Source of the DNA: Oscillospiraceae bacterium
GTDB lineage: Bacteria; Bacillota; Clostridia; Oscillospirales; Ruminococcaceae
Length of the DNA: 17,114 bases
Reading direction: 5' to 3'
Assembly: GCA_020024215.1 (NCBI GenBank)
Contig: JAHHUC010000048.1
Span: forward strand, 1 to 17,114
In this document: positions 7,117 to 13,792 of the stretch, in pieces
Layout of the letters: each line of letters begins with the position of its first letter
Numbering within the stretch: position 1 is the first letter of the stretch
Notes under the pieces: generated by a model
The model's input: only the letters and a program-made list of their open reading frames with translations
Told to the model about the DNA's origin: nothing
The model's database searches: none
Made by a program: the position numbers and the translations under genes

Positions 7117-8778
7117 CTATTTTGAAATATCCTTCCAGCTCCACTGGTCGATGTTGGCAATCAAAGCCCAGTCATGACCATGGCTGTGCAGGCCCTGATC
7201 TCCCACATCAATACGCATATCCCCTATGTAGGTGTGATTCATTCTCACAAGCCACACATATGGCAGATCGCCCATTGTTGACGCTCCCGCCTGACCATCC
7301 CACTGAGCCAGCTTCCAATATTTGTTTGCTTCATCAATATCAGAAGAGCGCATGGCCTTTTCCATATAATCTGTCACCTTAGGATTATTGTAGAATGTAA
7401 TGTTGGTCCAGCCTCTTCCGGCAGTTGAAGGGTGGTGGGAATCATAAAACGGGTTGGGATTGTGTCGTCCTCCTGCATAAAGAAGCGAAACCTCATGAGA
7501 TTTTGTTATCATTTCATCCCAGTTGCTGCCCACCAGATTGATATTTATGCCCAATGCCTTAGCCTGAGAGGCAGCCTCTATTGCCACATTGGTTCTGAGC
7601 TGATCGGCTGTGGGATAATATAGGTCAAATTCTGCTTTTAGGCCGTTCTTTGTGCGGATTTTATCCTTTCCCAAAATCCAGCCTGCCTCATCCAAAATCC
7701 TCATAGCCTCCTGAGGGTCATTATCTGCAATAATAGATTCGGGATTCCAAAACGGTGTATCGTCAATGACAGAATAGGCGGGCTTTCCGTGTCCGTTAAG
7801 AGCCACATCCACCACCTTCTGACGATCAATGCCCACATTCAATGCCCTGCGGATAGCCGGATCGCTGGTTACATCGTTGCCCACCGGATAGCCGTCCGCA
7901 GAATCATCAATCACTCCCTTTGGCACATAGGGCATGGACAATCCGCGCACATCATTTGATTCAATATCAAACAATTTGCAGCCCTCTATTGCTTTATCGG
8001 CAAATTCAGGCGTTGCATATATCATGTCAACATCCCCTGTCTGCAAGGCTGCCAAGGCTGTGTTTTCATCCAGCAGAACCCAGGTCCACTTTTTAAAGTG
8101 CGGTTCCTTTTTGTGCCAATATGGGTTGACAACAAAAATTGCCTGTTCATCAGGCTTGTACTCCTTTACCATATAAGGGCCGGAGCCGATGGGGTTGAAT
8201 TTATAATTTTCATCATAGTGGGCCTTTGGCACAATGGGAACCTCCACCAGCTGTGACTGAATAAATGTGGAATGTGGCTCAGAGAGGGTGAAAACAATTT
8301 TGTTTTCGCTTGGAATTTCGATTTTGTCAATGAAATCCATGCTCCAGTGCTTTCCGTCCTCTATCAGCATTTCATATGTAAATTTAACATCCTCTGCTGT
8401 GACGGTCTCGCCGTTAGAAAACTTAAAATCATCGTGGAGATTGAAAGTCCAGGTTAAGCCATCGTCAGAAATGGTATAATCCTCTGCCAGATCTCCCACT
8501 ATTTCCAAATCAACAGTTCTTCTGAGCAATGTGCTGTGGGTGATGTGAGCTTCATTATACATTCCATAGCGGTCCTTAGGATCAAATTCATGGGGTATCC
8601 TTTCGCCCATAGAAATAACAAGCTCATCATTGGATCTGCCCTTTCTCTCCCTTAACATGGCAGATTCAAGCTCCTCCTGCTCAGGCATCTGCTTTGATGG
8701 AATTTTGCACGCAGATAACTGGAAAGTGCAAAATAGCGCAAGCGTCAATGCAGCAAGACGATGTGTTTTTTTCATCAT
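7117..8778 (-). CDS. ABC importer substrate-binding lipoprotein (NikA/OppA-type, SBP_bac_5)
   Basis: This 553-residue extracellular receptor captures the substrate for the importer encoded downstream. A lipoprotein signal peptide covers residues 1-23, with lipobox LSAC and the lipidated Cys at 24. The mature protein shows the SBP_bac_5 landmarks: LAEDYTISDDGLTWTFNLH, FSNGETVTAEDVKFTYE, GSGPYMVKEY and the DPAIRRALNVGIDRQKVV stretch. Near the end, HSHGH (531-535) gives a small histidine cluster that could touch a metal, so nickel or a metal-chelate is possible, but peptides cannot be excluded. Two adjacent ATGs follow the GGAGG site; the second (8775) has the better spacing of 7 bases. It is the first and most 5' gene of the operon. 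Confidence 0.93.
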   Translation of the reverse strand: MMKKTHRLAALTLALFCTFQLSACKIPSKQMPEQEELESAMLRERKGRSNDELVISMGERIPHEFDPKDRYGMYNEAHITHSTLLRRTVDLEIVGDLAEDYTISDDGLTWTFNLHDDFKFSNGETVTAEDVKFTYEMLIEDGKHWSMDFIDKIEIPSENKIVFTLSEPHSTFIQSQLVEVPIVPKAHYDENYKFNPIGSGPYMVKEYKPDEQAIFVVNPYWHKKEPHFKKWTWVLLDENTALAALQTGDVDMIYATPEFADKAIEGCKLFDIESNDVRGLSMPYVPKGVIDDSADGYPVGNDVTSDPAIRRALNVGIDRQKVVDVALNGHGKPAYSVIDDTPFWNPESIIADNDPQEAMRILDEAGWILGKDKIRTKNGLKAEFDLYYPTADQLRTNVAIEAASQAKALGININLVGSNWDEMITKSHEVSLLYAGGRHNPNPFYDSHHPSTAGRGWTNITFYNNPKVTDYMEKAMRSSDIDEANKYWKLAQWDGQAGASTMGDLPYVWLVRMNHTYIGDMRIDVGDQGLHSHGHDWALIANIDQWSWKDISK

Positions 8779-9091
8779 AAAACCTCCGTTTCACACTAAG
8801 ATTAAAGCAGCTATATACTGCCGGCAATAAGACGTAAAAATTTTCTGCTGCATGATCTGCCTCTAACGGCAGAAGCTGCAAATATCCTCCTTGTCAATTT
8901 AAAATTTCAGCAGAAAAAGTTAGTCAAAGCTAACCAAAAGCTTAAAAATATTAGCCGGCACAGCGGGATGATAAACAGCAAATATCCCGTTTGGCACAGC
9001 TGCAGCATATAGAAAAATATACAAATTCCGTATGGAATTTGACCGATAAGTCTATACAAACATCTTTACAAATGCTAATATAGATATGCAA
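8779..9091 (-). promoter_or_regulatory. Long hairpin-rich leader of the importer operon
   Basis: From the promoter at 9092-9120 to the first importer gene about 300 bases are transcribed without an obvious gene. The stretch contains the palindrome at 9022-9041, a hairpin CGGGAT/ATCCCG (8964-8969 with 8984-8989) flanked by an 8-base direct repeat GGCACAGC (8957-8964 and 8993-9000), and, in the minus-strand RNA, a small hairpin GTTAG/CTAAC (8934-8930 with 8923-8919) followed by TTTTT, which resembles a weak attenuator. I found no match to the cobalamin, SAM or NiCo riboswitch motifs I know. A regulatory RNA role is an inference. Confidence 0.4.
9022..9041. repeat. 20-base interrupted palindrome, candidate operator
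   Basis: CAAATTCC and GGAATTTG are perfect 8-base arms around a GTAT centre. It lies about 50-70 bases downstream of the importer promoter's -10, on its transcribed leader, so it could be a repressor site or an RNA hairpin. No regulator is assigned. Confidence 0.5.
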
Positions 9092-9120
9092 ATTATATCA
9101 TCTTGATTATTGTTTGTCAA
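9092..9120 (-). promoter_or_regulatory. Consensus sigma-A promoter of the importer operon
   Basis: On the minus strand TTGACA (9120-9115) and TATAAT (9097-9092) are separated by exactly 17 bases, the full consensus. Transcription should start near 9085 and run into the binding-lipoprotein gene. Such a strong promoter implies that control is exerted by repression or in the long leader. Confidence 0.85.
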
Positions 9121-9233
9121 ATATAAATTTGCTGATATTTCTTGTTAATGGCAATCACCATGTATATATGCACTAATTTATACAGTTATATTTCACTTTG
9201 AACAAAAACTGTTAAAAATGTTGAATATGGGAA

Positions 9234-9242
9234 TGATATGAT
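9234..9242 (+). promoter_or_regulatory. Candidate extended -10 promoter of the recombinase gene
   Basis: TGATATGAT is an extended -10 element (TATGAT at 9237-9242) without a clear -35. The expected start near 9249 would give a leader of about 40 bases to the ATG at 9290. Confidence 0.4.
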
Positions 9243-9289
9243 AGTATTTGCTGCAAAAATAAAGCTATGAATCAAGAAAGGAAAGCTCT

Positions 9290-10141
9290 ATGAAAGATGA
9301 TAGATATATTATCAGCATAAAGTTGATAGAACGATATCGCCGCTATCTTCAGGAACAGGAAAAAAGCCTGTCAACCATCCAAAAATATATCCATGACATT
9401 AAGCTGCTGTGCCAATATCTAAATGGTGCAGCCGTTACAAAAGCCCTGCTGCTCTCTTGGAAGCAGAAGCTGACGGAAAAATATGCACCCTCCAGTGTAA
9501 ATACAATGCTGGCAGGTCTAAATGGTTTTTTGGAATTTTGCGGACGGGCTGATTTGAAAGTAAAGCCTCTGAAAATTCAAAAAAGCCTCTTTTGTCAGGA
9601 GGAAAAGGAGCTGACAAAAGAGGAATATTTTTCATTGGTGCAATCTGCAAAGAAAAAGAACAACGAGCGGCTCTGCCTCATTATTCAGACCATCTGTTCC
9701 ACCGGTATCCGGGTTTCCGAATTGCAGTTTATCACAGCTGAGGCTGTCAACAGCGGCAAGGCTGTGGTGAGCTGCAAGGGCAAGGTGAGAAATATATTTT
9801 TGCCAAGCAAGCTGCGTCAGATATTGCGTTCTTATATGAAAAAACAAAAACGATTCACCGGGCCTCTGTTTATAACAAGCACAGGAAAGCCAATGAATCG
9901 TTCTAATATTTGGAGAGAGATGAAAAAGCTCTGCCGGTCTGCCGGAGTATCCGAGTGCAAGGTGTTCCCCCACAACCTGCGCCACCTGTTTGCCCGCACA
10001 TTCTATTCCTTGGAAAAGGATTTATCGCGCTTAGCCGATATACTTGGCCACACAAGCGTGAACACAACCAGAATTTATACAATGGAAAGCGGTGCGGCGC
10101 ACCAAAGGCAGATTGACAAAATGAAATTGATTACAACATAA
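9290..10141 (+). CDS. Tyrosine recombinase (XerC/D-like integrase)
   Basis: This 283-residue site-specific recombinase cuts and rejoins DNA through a covalent tyrosine intermediate. The N-terminal SAM-like DNA-binding domain spans about 8-85. The catalytic domain has the full set of active-site residues: Arg141 in GIRVSEL, Lys165 in CKGKVR, the HxxRH box at 228-232 (PHNLRH), His254 in LGHTSVNTT and the nucleophile Tyr263 in RIYTMES. It is a small, phage-free type with no excisionase or other phage genes nearby. An AAAGGA ribosome binding site at 9277-9282 supports the start. Its last codons and TAA form the left arm of the first of three palindromic sites (10133-10156), which makes those sites its probable targets and the gene part of an inversion cassette. 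Confidence 0.95.
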   Translation: MKDDRYIISIKLIERYRRYLQEQEKSLSTIQKYIHDIKLLCQYLNGAAVTKALLLSWKQKLTEKYAPSSVNTMLAGLNGFLEFCGRADLKVKPLKIQKSLFCQEEKELTKEEYFSLVQSAKKKNNERLCLIIQTICSTGIRVSELQFITAEAVNSGKAVVSCKGKVRNIFLPSKLRQILRSYMKKQKRFTGPLFITSTGKPMNRSNIWREMKKLCRSAGVSECKVFPHNLRHLFARTFYSLEKDLSRLADILGHTSVNTTRIYTMESGAAHQRQIDKMKLITT

Positions 10142-10156
10142 TTTCCATTATGTTGT
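10133..10156 (+). repeat. Palindromic recombination-like site, copy 1
   Basis: The arms ACAACATAAT (10133-10142) and ATTATGTTGT (10147-10156) are perfect inverted repeats around an asymmetric centre TTCC. The pairing extends 2 more bases each side (10131-10158). The left arm contains the TAA stop of the recombinase gene (10139-10141). Arms about a short asymmetric core are the usual layout of tyrosine recombinase core sites. Confidence 0.85.
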
Positions 10157-10160
10157 AAAT

Positions 10161-10188
10161 TCCCATTTTTCCTTAATATAAAATGGGA
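10161..10188 (+). terminator. Hairpin after the recombinase gene
   Basis: TCCCATTTT (10161-10169) pairs with AAAATGGGA (10180-10188) across a 10-base loop. It lies between site copies 1 and 2. Only TTT follows on the plus strand, so it is a weak terminator for the recombinase transcript. Confidence 0.4.
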
Positions 10189-10203
10189 TTTGTATGCAGG
10201 TTG

Positions 10204-10227
10204 GCAACATAATTTCCATTATGTTGT
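10204..10227 (+). repeat. Palindromic recombination-like site, copy 2
   Basis: It matches copy 1 at 23 of 24 positions (the first base is G instead of A), with the same TTCC centre, so it is in direct orientation 71 bases downstream of copy 1. Confidence 0.85.
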
Positions 10228-10262
10228 TTAGCCATAACAGCCCTATCATACATACACGCTTT

Positions 10263-10290
10263 ATTGTACCATATTTCGACAAAGTGTCAA
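10263..10290 (-). promoter_or_regulatory. Near-consensus sigma-A promoter inside the invertible segment
   Basis: On the minus strand TTGACA (10290-10285) and TACAAT (10268-10263) are 16 bases apart. Transcription would start near 10256 and run leftward through site copies 2 and 1, antisense to the end of the recombinase gene. No gene with a ribosome binding site lies in its path in this orientation. Confidence 0.7.
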
Positions 10291-10343
10291 GTGCATTATA
10301 CAGAATATTCTAATCATTTGATTTGATTTATAAAAAAAGGCAT

Positions 10344-10390
10344 AAAAACCAGACCGGAGCAGTTTGAAAACAGCCCCCGGTCCGGTTTTT
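10344..10390. terminator. Strong bidirectional terminator inside the invertible segment
   Basis: Arms 10344-10357 and 10377-10390 form a 14-bp stem with one A-C mismatch; the inner part is GC-rich (GACCGG/CCGGTC) and the outer part is an A-run/T-run, which makes it work in both directions. It would stop any rightward transcript entering from the recombinase side. Confidence 0.85.
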
Positions 10391-10453
10391 GCGTGAATTT
10401 TAGCTTTCTTAAAGCCATTCTGTTTGATGCAGGGCATTCATGCCGATAACATT

Positions 10454-10477
10454 ACAACATAATGGAAATTATGTTGT
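10454..10477 (-). repeat. Palindromic recombination-like site, copy 3 (inverted)
   Basis: The same arms ACAACATAAT (10454-10463) and ATTATGTTGT (10468-10477) enclose GGAA, the reverse complement of the TTCC centre of copies 1 and 2. It is the exact reverse complement of copy 1, so it is inverted relative to both other copies. Confidence 0.85.
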
Positions 10478-10596
10478 TTGACATTTTAAAATGGATGATC
10501 TCGCCGTCAGGCAGAGACACTTTATCCTCCTCTTAAAGCACAGCCTCATTCTTGATCGCAGCTCCTTTTTTAAAAAGCACATTCTTTCAAAGCCTT

Positions 10597-10625
10597 TTGA
10601 AAAATTTCACGCTGCCCCCTAAACT
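10597..10625 (+). promoter_or_regulatory. Candidate promoter of the CheW-like gene
   Basis: TTGAAA (10597-10602) and TAAACT (10620-10625) are 17 bases apart, matching 5 of 6 and 4 of 6 consensus positions. It lies outside the invertible segment and would give a 65-base leader. If active, the chemotaxis genes have a basal promoter independent of the switch. The rest of the stretch 10478-10697 shows no gene. Confidence 0.4.
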
Positions 10626-10697
10626 GCAAGGATATGCATCGCAAAAAGGAATTGTGATATAAAGCTTGATATCTGATAAACAGGAAAGGAACAGGTT

Positions 10698-11168
10698 ATG
10701 AGAAAAATGGATGGACACGAAAATCAAAATTCATCAGGGCAAACAGCATGTGGCAATGCTGCACCGAATGCTGCTTCTTCCTACTTTGCAATTCTTGCAG
10801 AGGATGAGATAGGATATGCAATTCCGATTGAAAATATTCTGGAATTTGTGCTGCTGCCTAAAACAGATAATGGCTGCTTTGTCACAATAGGTGCAGAAAA
10901 AATACCCTGTGTAACATTGGGAAATGTGGAAAACGCCCCTTCGGACAGTCAGGCTGTATATATGATATGCAGAAAAAACTCCAAAGAAAAAATAGCCCTT
11001 ATGATTGGCAGAACGTGTGACTGTCAGCGTTTTTTTGTTAAAACACTGCCTATTTTGCCGGATGATTCAATGGAATCTTCTCACAGGGATGATATCTGTC
11101 CGGGTGTGGCAATATATCACAGCATTAAAAGCCACAATTATCAAATTGATGTTTTAACCTTTCAATAG
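10698..11168 (+). CDS. Divergent CheW-like adaptor domain protein
   Basis: This 156-residue protein appears to be a degenerate CheW-type domain, the adaptor that links chemoreceptors to CheA. The pattern YAIPIENILEFVLLPK (about 40-55) fits the first CheW strand and helix region, IPCVTLGNV the IPVIDL region, and EKIALMIGRTCDC the VDSV region, but sequence identity to ordinary CheW is low and the gene lacks the usual conserved valines and glycines. About 25 Asn/Ser/Ala-rich residues precede the domain. An AGGAAAGGA ribosome binding site supports the ATG at 10698. It precedes the MCP gene by 92 bases in the same direction, so the pair is probably co-transcribed and may form a dedicated receptor-adaptor set. 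Confidence 0.6.
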   Translation: MRKMDGHENQNSSGQTACGNAAPNAASSYFAILAEDEIGYAIPIENILEFVLLPKTDNGCFVTIGAEKIPCVTLGNVENAPSDSQAVYMICRKNSKEKIALMIGRTCDCQRFFVKTLPILPDDSMESSHRDDICPGVAIYHSIKSHNYQIDVLTFQ

Positions 11169-11260
11169 ACCGAATTCATAAAAGGCTTTGCAAAATAGCT
11201 CTTAAAATATGCAGAATATAATTTGAGAATTTATATAGGGCGCAAGGGAGGAAATTGTTA

Positions 11261-13021
11261 ATGAAGAACTTAAAGGTAAAAAATAAACTGATAGTTGCCT
11301 TTGGTGCAACAATGGCTATGACAGTCCTCATTTCAGTTTTATCTATTTTGGGAATATCAAAAATGAAAAGCCAAACAGACATATTGGTAAACAAAACCGT
11401 CGCCAATACCGACTATGTGTGGCAGCTGCGCAGAAATCTTTTATCGGAAACAAGATATCATCTTTTTGCCCTGATTGAGGATGACCCGTCAAAGCAAAGA
11501 GGCTATATCAATTTGGCCATGGCAGAAATTCAAAAAAATACACTGCTTCTTCCTCAATATAAAGAAAATGCCCGTGTGGATGTGGCAAAGCTGGAGGAGC
11601 TGGAGGAAATACTTTACAAGCAGGGGCAATACCGAACCCAGTTTGTGGAATTGGTTAACATAGGCTCACCGGGATCCTTAGAAGAGGCAAAGAAGATATT
11701 CAACGAGAAGTTTTATCCATTGATGGCTGATGAGGCATCAATACTCAACGATATTACCAAGGAACAATACGAGCTTGCCAACCAGCAGGCAGAGACGGCA
11801 AACAGAGTCTACATAATTGTGCTGGCAGTTGTCATTGTTGACATAGTTCTTGCGTTTTTTATAGGTCTGATTTTGATTAAAAAAATGGTTTCGGCAATCA
11901 CTGTTCCCCTGTTTGAAATTGAACGGGCAACCAACGCTCTCTCCCATGGAGATTTCAGCATAGACATAACCTATGAAAGCCGTGATGAATTCGGAAAAAC
12001 CTGCGAAAGTATTCAGGCAAGCTTTTCCGAGCTTAAAAGAATCATTCACGGCATTGCACACAATCTCCGCGAGGTTGCAAGCGGAAACTTTAATGTGGAA
12101 ACAGAAATAAATTTGCCCGGCGAAATGAAGGAAATTGAACTGGCAGGAAGCGAACTGGTTGATAAGATGAACCTGTTCTTCCGCGAGATATGGTCCTCTT
12201 CAAAACAGATACAATCGGGCGCAGAGCAGGTGGCAAACGGCGCACAGAGCCTGGCTCAGGGCGCAACAGAACAGGCAAGCAGCCTTCAGGAGCTGTCTGC
12301 TTCAATTTCAGAGGTATCCGGCAATGTAAGCGAAAATGCACACAATTCTCAAAGGGCAAGTATGTTTGCAACAGTCTCAGGCGAGGTTGCAGAGCGCACC
12401 TTGCACAGTATGCAGGATATGCTCTCTGCCATGAATGATATTTCCATAGCAGCCGAAAAAATCGGAAAGGTAATAAAGGTCATAGATGATATTGCCTTCC
12501 AGACTAATATTCTCTCGCTTAATGCGGCTGTTGAGGCTGCAAGAGCCGGTTCGGCAGGAAAGGGCTTTGCTGTTGTAGCAGATGAAGTAAGAAATTTAGC
12601 ACAAAAATCCTCCGATTCAGCCAATGAAATTACAGAGCTTATAGAAAATGCCATCTCTGCGGTGGCACAGGGCGAAAATATTGCCAAAAGCACAAGCGAG
12701 GCCTTTGATGACCTTGTGGAAAAAATCAAGGATGTTGTCACATCTGTCAATGAAATTGCTTCAGCTTCGGAAAAACAGGCTCAGAGCATCCTGCAAATCA
12801 CAAATGGAGTGGATCAAATATCCTCTGTTGTGCAGAATAACTCCGCAACAAGTGAAGAGAGCGCTGCCGCAAGTGAGGAGCTGTCCAGTCAGGCGAATAT
12901 ATTGGATACTCTGGTGGGACAGTTTAAAATCAAGCAGAACAGCAATAATTCACAAAATAAAGAAAAAGGGCTTTATGATGAAATTGCTGTCGGTCAATTC
13001 AACACAGCGGCAAAATATTAA
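11261..13021 (+). CDS. Methyl-accepting chemotaxis protein, full length
   Basis: This 586-residue transmembrane chemoreceptor has a first membrane helix at about 10-32, an extracellular helical-bundle sensor (about 33-180, 4HB_MCP-like, four-helix), a second membrane helix at about 183-207, a HAMP domain (about 208-262) and the cytoplasmic signalling domain. The highly conserved hairpin tip is clear around 408-450, with AFQTNILSLNAAVEAARAG and FAVVADEVRNLAQ. The protein ends in a 35-residue polar tail finishing TAAKY. The ATG at 11261 is preferred over a TTG 6 bases upstream because it sits 9 bases from an AGGGAGG site. The ligand is unknown. It lies downstream of the CheW-like gene and of the putative inversion switch. 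Confidence 0.96.
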   Translation: MKNLKVKNKLIVAFGATMAMTVLISVLSILGISKMKSQTDILVNKTVANTDYVWQLRRNLLSETRYHLFALIEDDPSKQRGYINLAMAEIQKNTLLLPQYKENARVDVAKLEELEEILYKQGQYRTQFVELVNIGSPGSLEEAKKIFNEKFYPLMADEASILNDITKEQYELANQQAETANRVYIIVLAVVIVDIVLAFFIGLILIKKMVSAITVPLFEIERATNALSHGDFSIDITYESRDEFGKTCESIQASFSELKRIIHGIAHNLREVASGNFNVETEINLPGEMKEIELAGSELVDKMNLFFREIWSSSKQIQSGAEQVANGAQSLAQGATEQASSLQELSASISEVSGNVSENAHNSQRASMFATVSGEVAERTLHSMQDMLSAMNDISIAAEKIGKVIKVIDDIAFQTNILSLNAAVEAARAGSAGKGFAVVADEVRNLAQKSSDSANEITELIENAISAVAQGENIAKSTSEAFDDLVEKIKDVVTSVNEIASASEKQAQSILQITNGVDQISSVVQNNSATSEESAAASEELSSQANILDTLVGQFKIKQNSNNSQNKEKGLYDEIAVGQFNTAAKY

Positions 13022-13066
13022 ATTTAAGCCTTTGAATGAGCTTTTACTGTATATGCTGTAAAATGT

Positions 13067-13098
13067 AATTTTAAGCTGTGGGTATGGCTTTTAAAATT
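13067..13098 (+). terminator. Weak AT-rich hairpin after the MCP gene
   Basis: AATTTTAAGC (13067-13076) pairs with a 12-base arm at 13087-13098 with a 2-base bulge. It is a poor terminator but the only one between the MCP gene and the insertion-sequence remnants. Confidence 0.3.
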
Positions 13099-13199
13099 TT
13101 CTTATACTGCCTTTATAAGCTAGTAGTATAGCTTTGGCAGATTAAGCTTAAAATATGGGGTGCCATAGGCCAAAAGCTTATATAGTGGGGGGTATCCTT

Positions 13200-13790
13200 A
13201 TGTCCAACAAAAAGCAAAATAGTGATATCAGCGATAAATTATGGGCACTTTTAGAGCCGCACCTGCCCGGTCAGAAAGGAAGTTGGGGCGGTATAGCAAA
13301 GGATAATCGACTGTTCATCAACGGAGTTTTTTGGATTCTGAAAACAGGTGCGCCGTGGCGTGAGCTGCCGCCGTGCTATGGAAAATGGAGTACCGTTTAT
13401 CAGCGGTTTCGCAGGTGGCGTGATAAGGGCATTTGGGAAGAGGTTCTGGAAATTCTGATTGACGAGCCTGATTTTGAGTGGCTGCTTTTAAATGTCAGCT
13501 ATTGCAATGCCTCGCATTATGGAGCTAAAGCAAAGGGCAGCAGGCAAAATGCCAAGCTAAAGGAAAAAAGGATATTAAAGCTTAATTTCCCATGGATGTA
13601 TATGATCTGCTCATCAGAATATTTATCCCATAAAATACCTGAGCTTATTGCAAAAAAGCTGTCAACCTGATATGAGGTCTTTCCTCTTTAAAGGCTTTGC
13701 TTTTGACAGCGCTTTTAGTTGGCTATAAGCTATTTATGATTGTGCCGCTTCACATATACAAGGCATGCAGTCAGGTTTACACAAATTTAA
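13200..13790 (+). pseudogene. IS5-family transposase remnant (frameshifted, decayed)
   Basis: The first 157 codons (13200-13670) match the N-terminal part of IS5-group transposases: WALLEPHLPGQKGSWGG, the NGVFWILKTGAPWRELP block and KWSTVYQRFRRWRDKGIWEE. The catalytic aspartate expected after DEPDFEWL is lost (LLNVSYCN in place of a DAT/DAS type motif). Near 13575-13592 the frame shifts: DVYDLLIRIFIP and then CKKAVNLI, matching the next part of the family, appear in another frame broken by stop codons. Similarity fades out by about 13790. I could not find terminal inverted repeats. The element is dead. Confidence 0.85.
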
Positions 13791-13792
13791 TA

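Larger units (their letters stand above)
10218..10463. other. Putative invertible DNA segment
   Basis: About 246 bp lie between the centres of site copies 2 and 3, which are in opposite orientation, next to a complete tyrosine recombinase gene. The segment carries a leftward near-consensus promoter (10263-10290) and a strong bidirectional terminator (10344-10390), and no open reading frame of note. As written, the promoter points back at the recombinase gene and the terminator sits between it and the chemotaxis genes. After inversion the promoter would point at the chemotaxis genes with the terminator behind it. Inversion itself is inferred, not observed. Confidence 0.7.

Noticed and set aside
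8681..8881. A 66-codon frame with TTG start and good AAGGAGG site in the importer leader
   Set aside because: It overlaps the first 98 bases of the binding-lipoprotein gene out of frame, uses a weak start, and its product looks like no protein I know. It could be a leader peptide but composition does not support it.
10191..10255. Short minus-strand frame starting with ATG downstream of the leftward promoter and crossing site copy 2
   Set aside because: It has only about 26 codons and no ribosome binding site, and it would end at once in the inverted arrangement.
10204..10477. The three palindromes as ordinary transcription terminators or a CRISPR-like array
   Set aside because: They are AT-rich without a T-tract, too few and unevenly spaced for CRISPR, and their asymmetric centre with opposite orientation fits recombination sites better.
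13114..13732. TATAAGCTA direct repeat on both sides of the IS5 remnant (13114-13122 and 13724-13732) as a target-site duplication
   Set aside because: Nine bases is too long for the IS5 group, the second copy lies inside the decaying element, and the sequence is AT-rich enough for chance.
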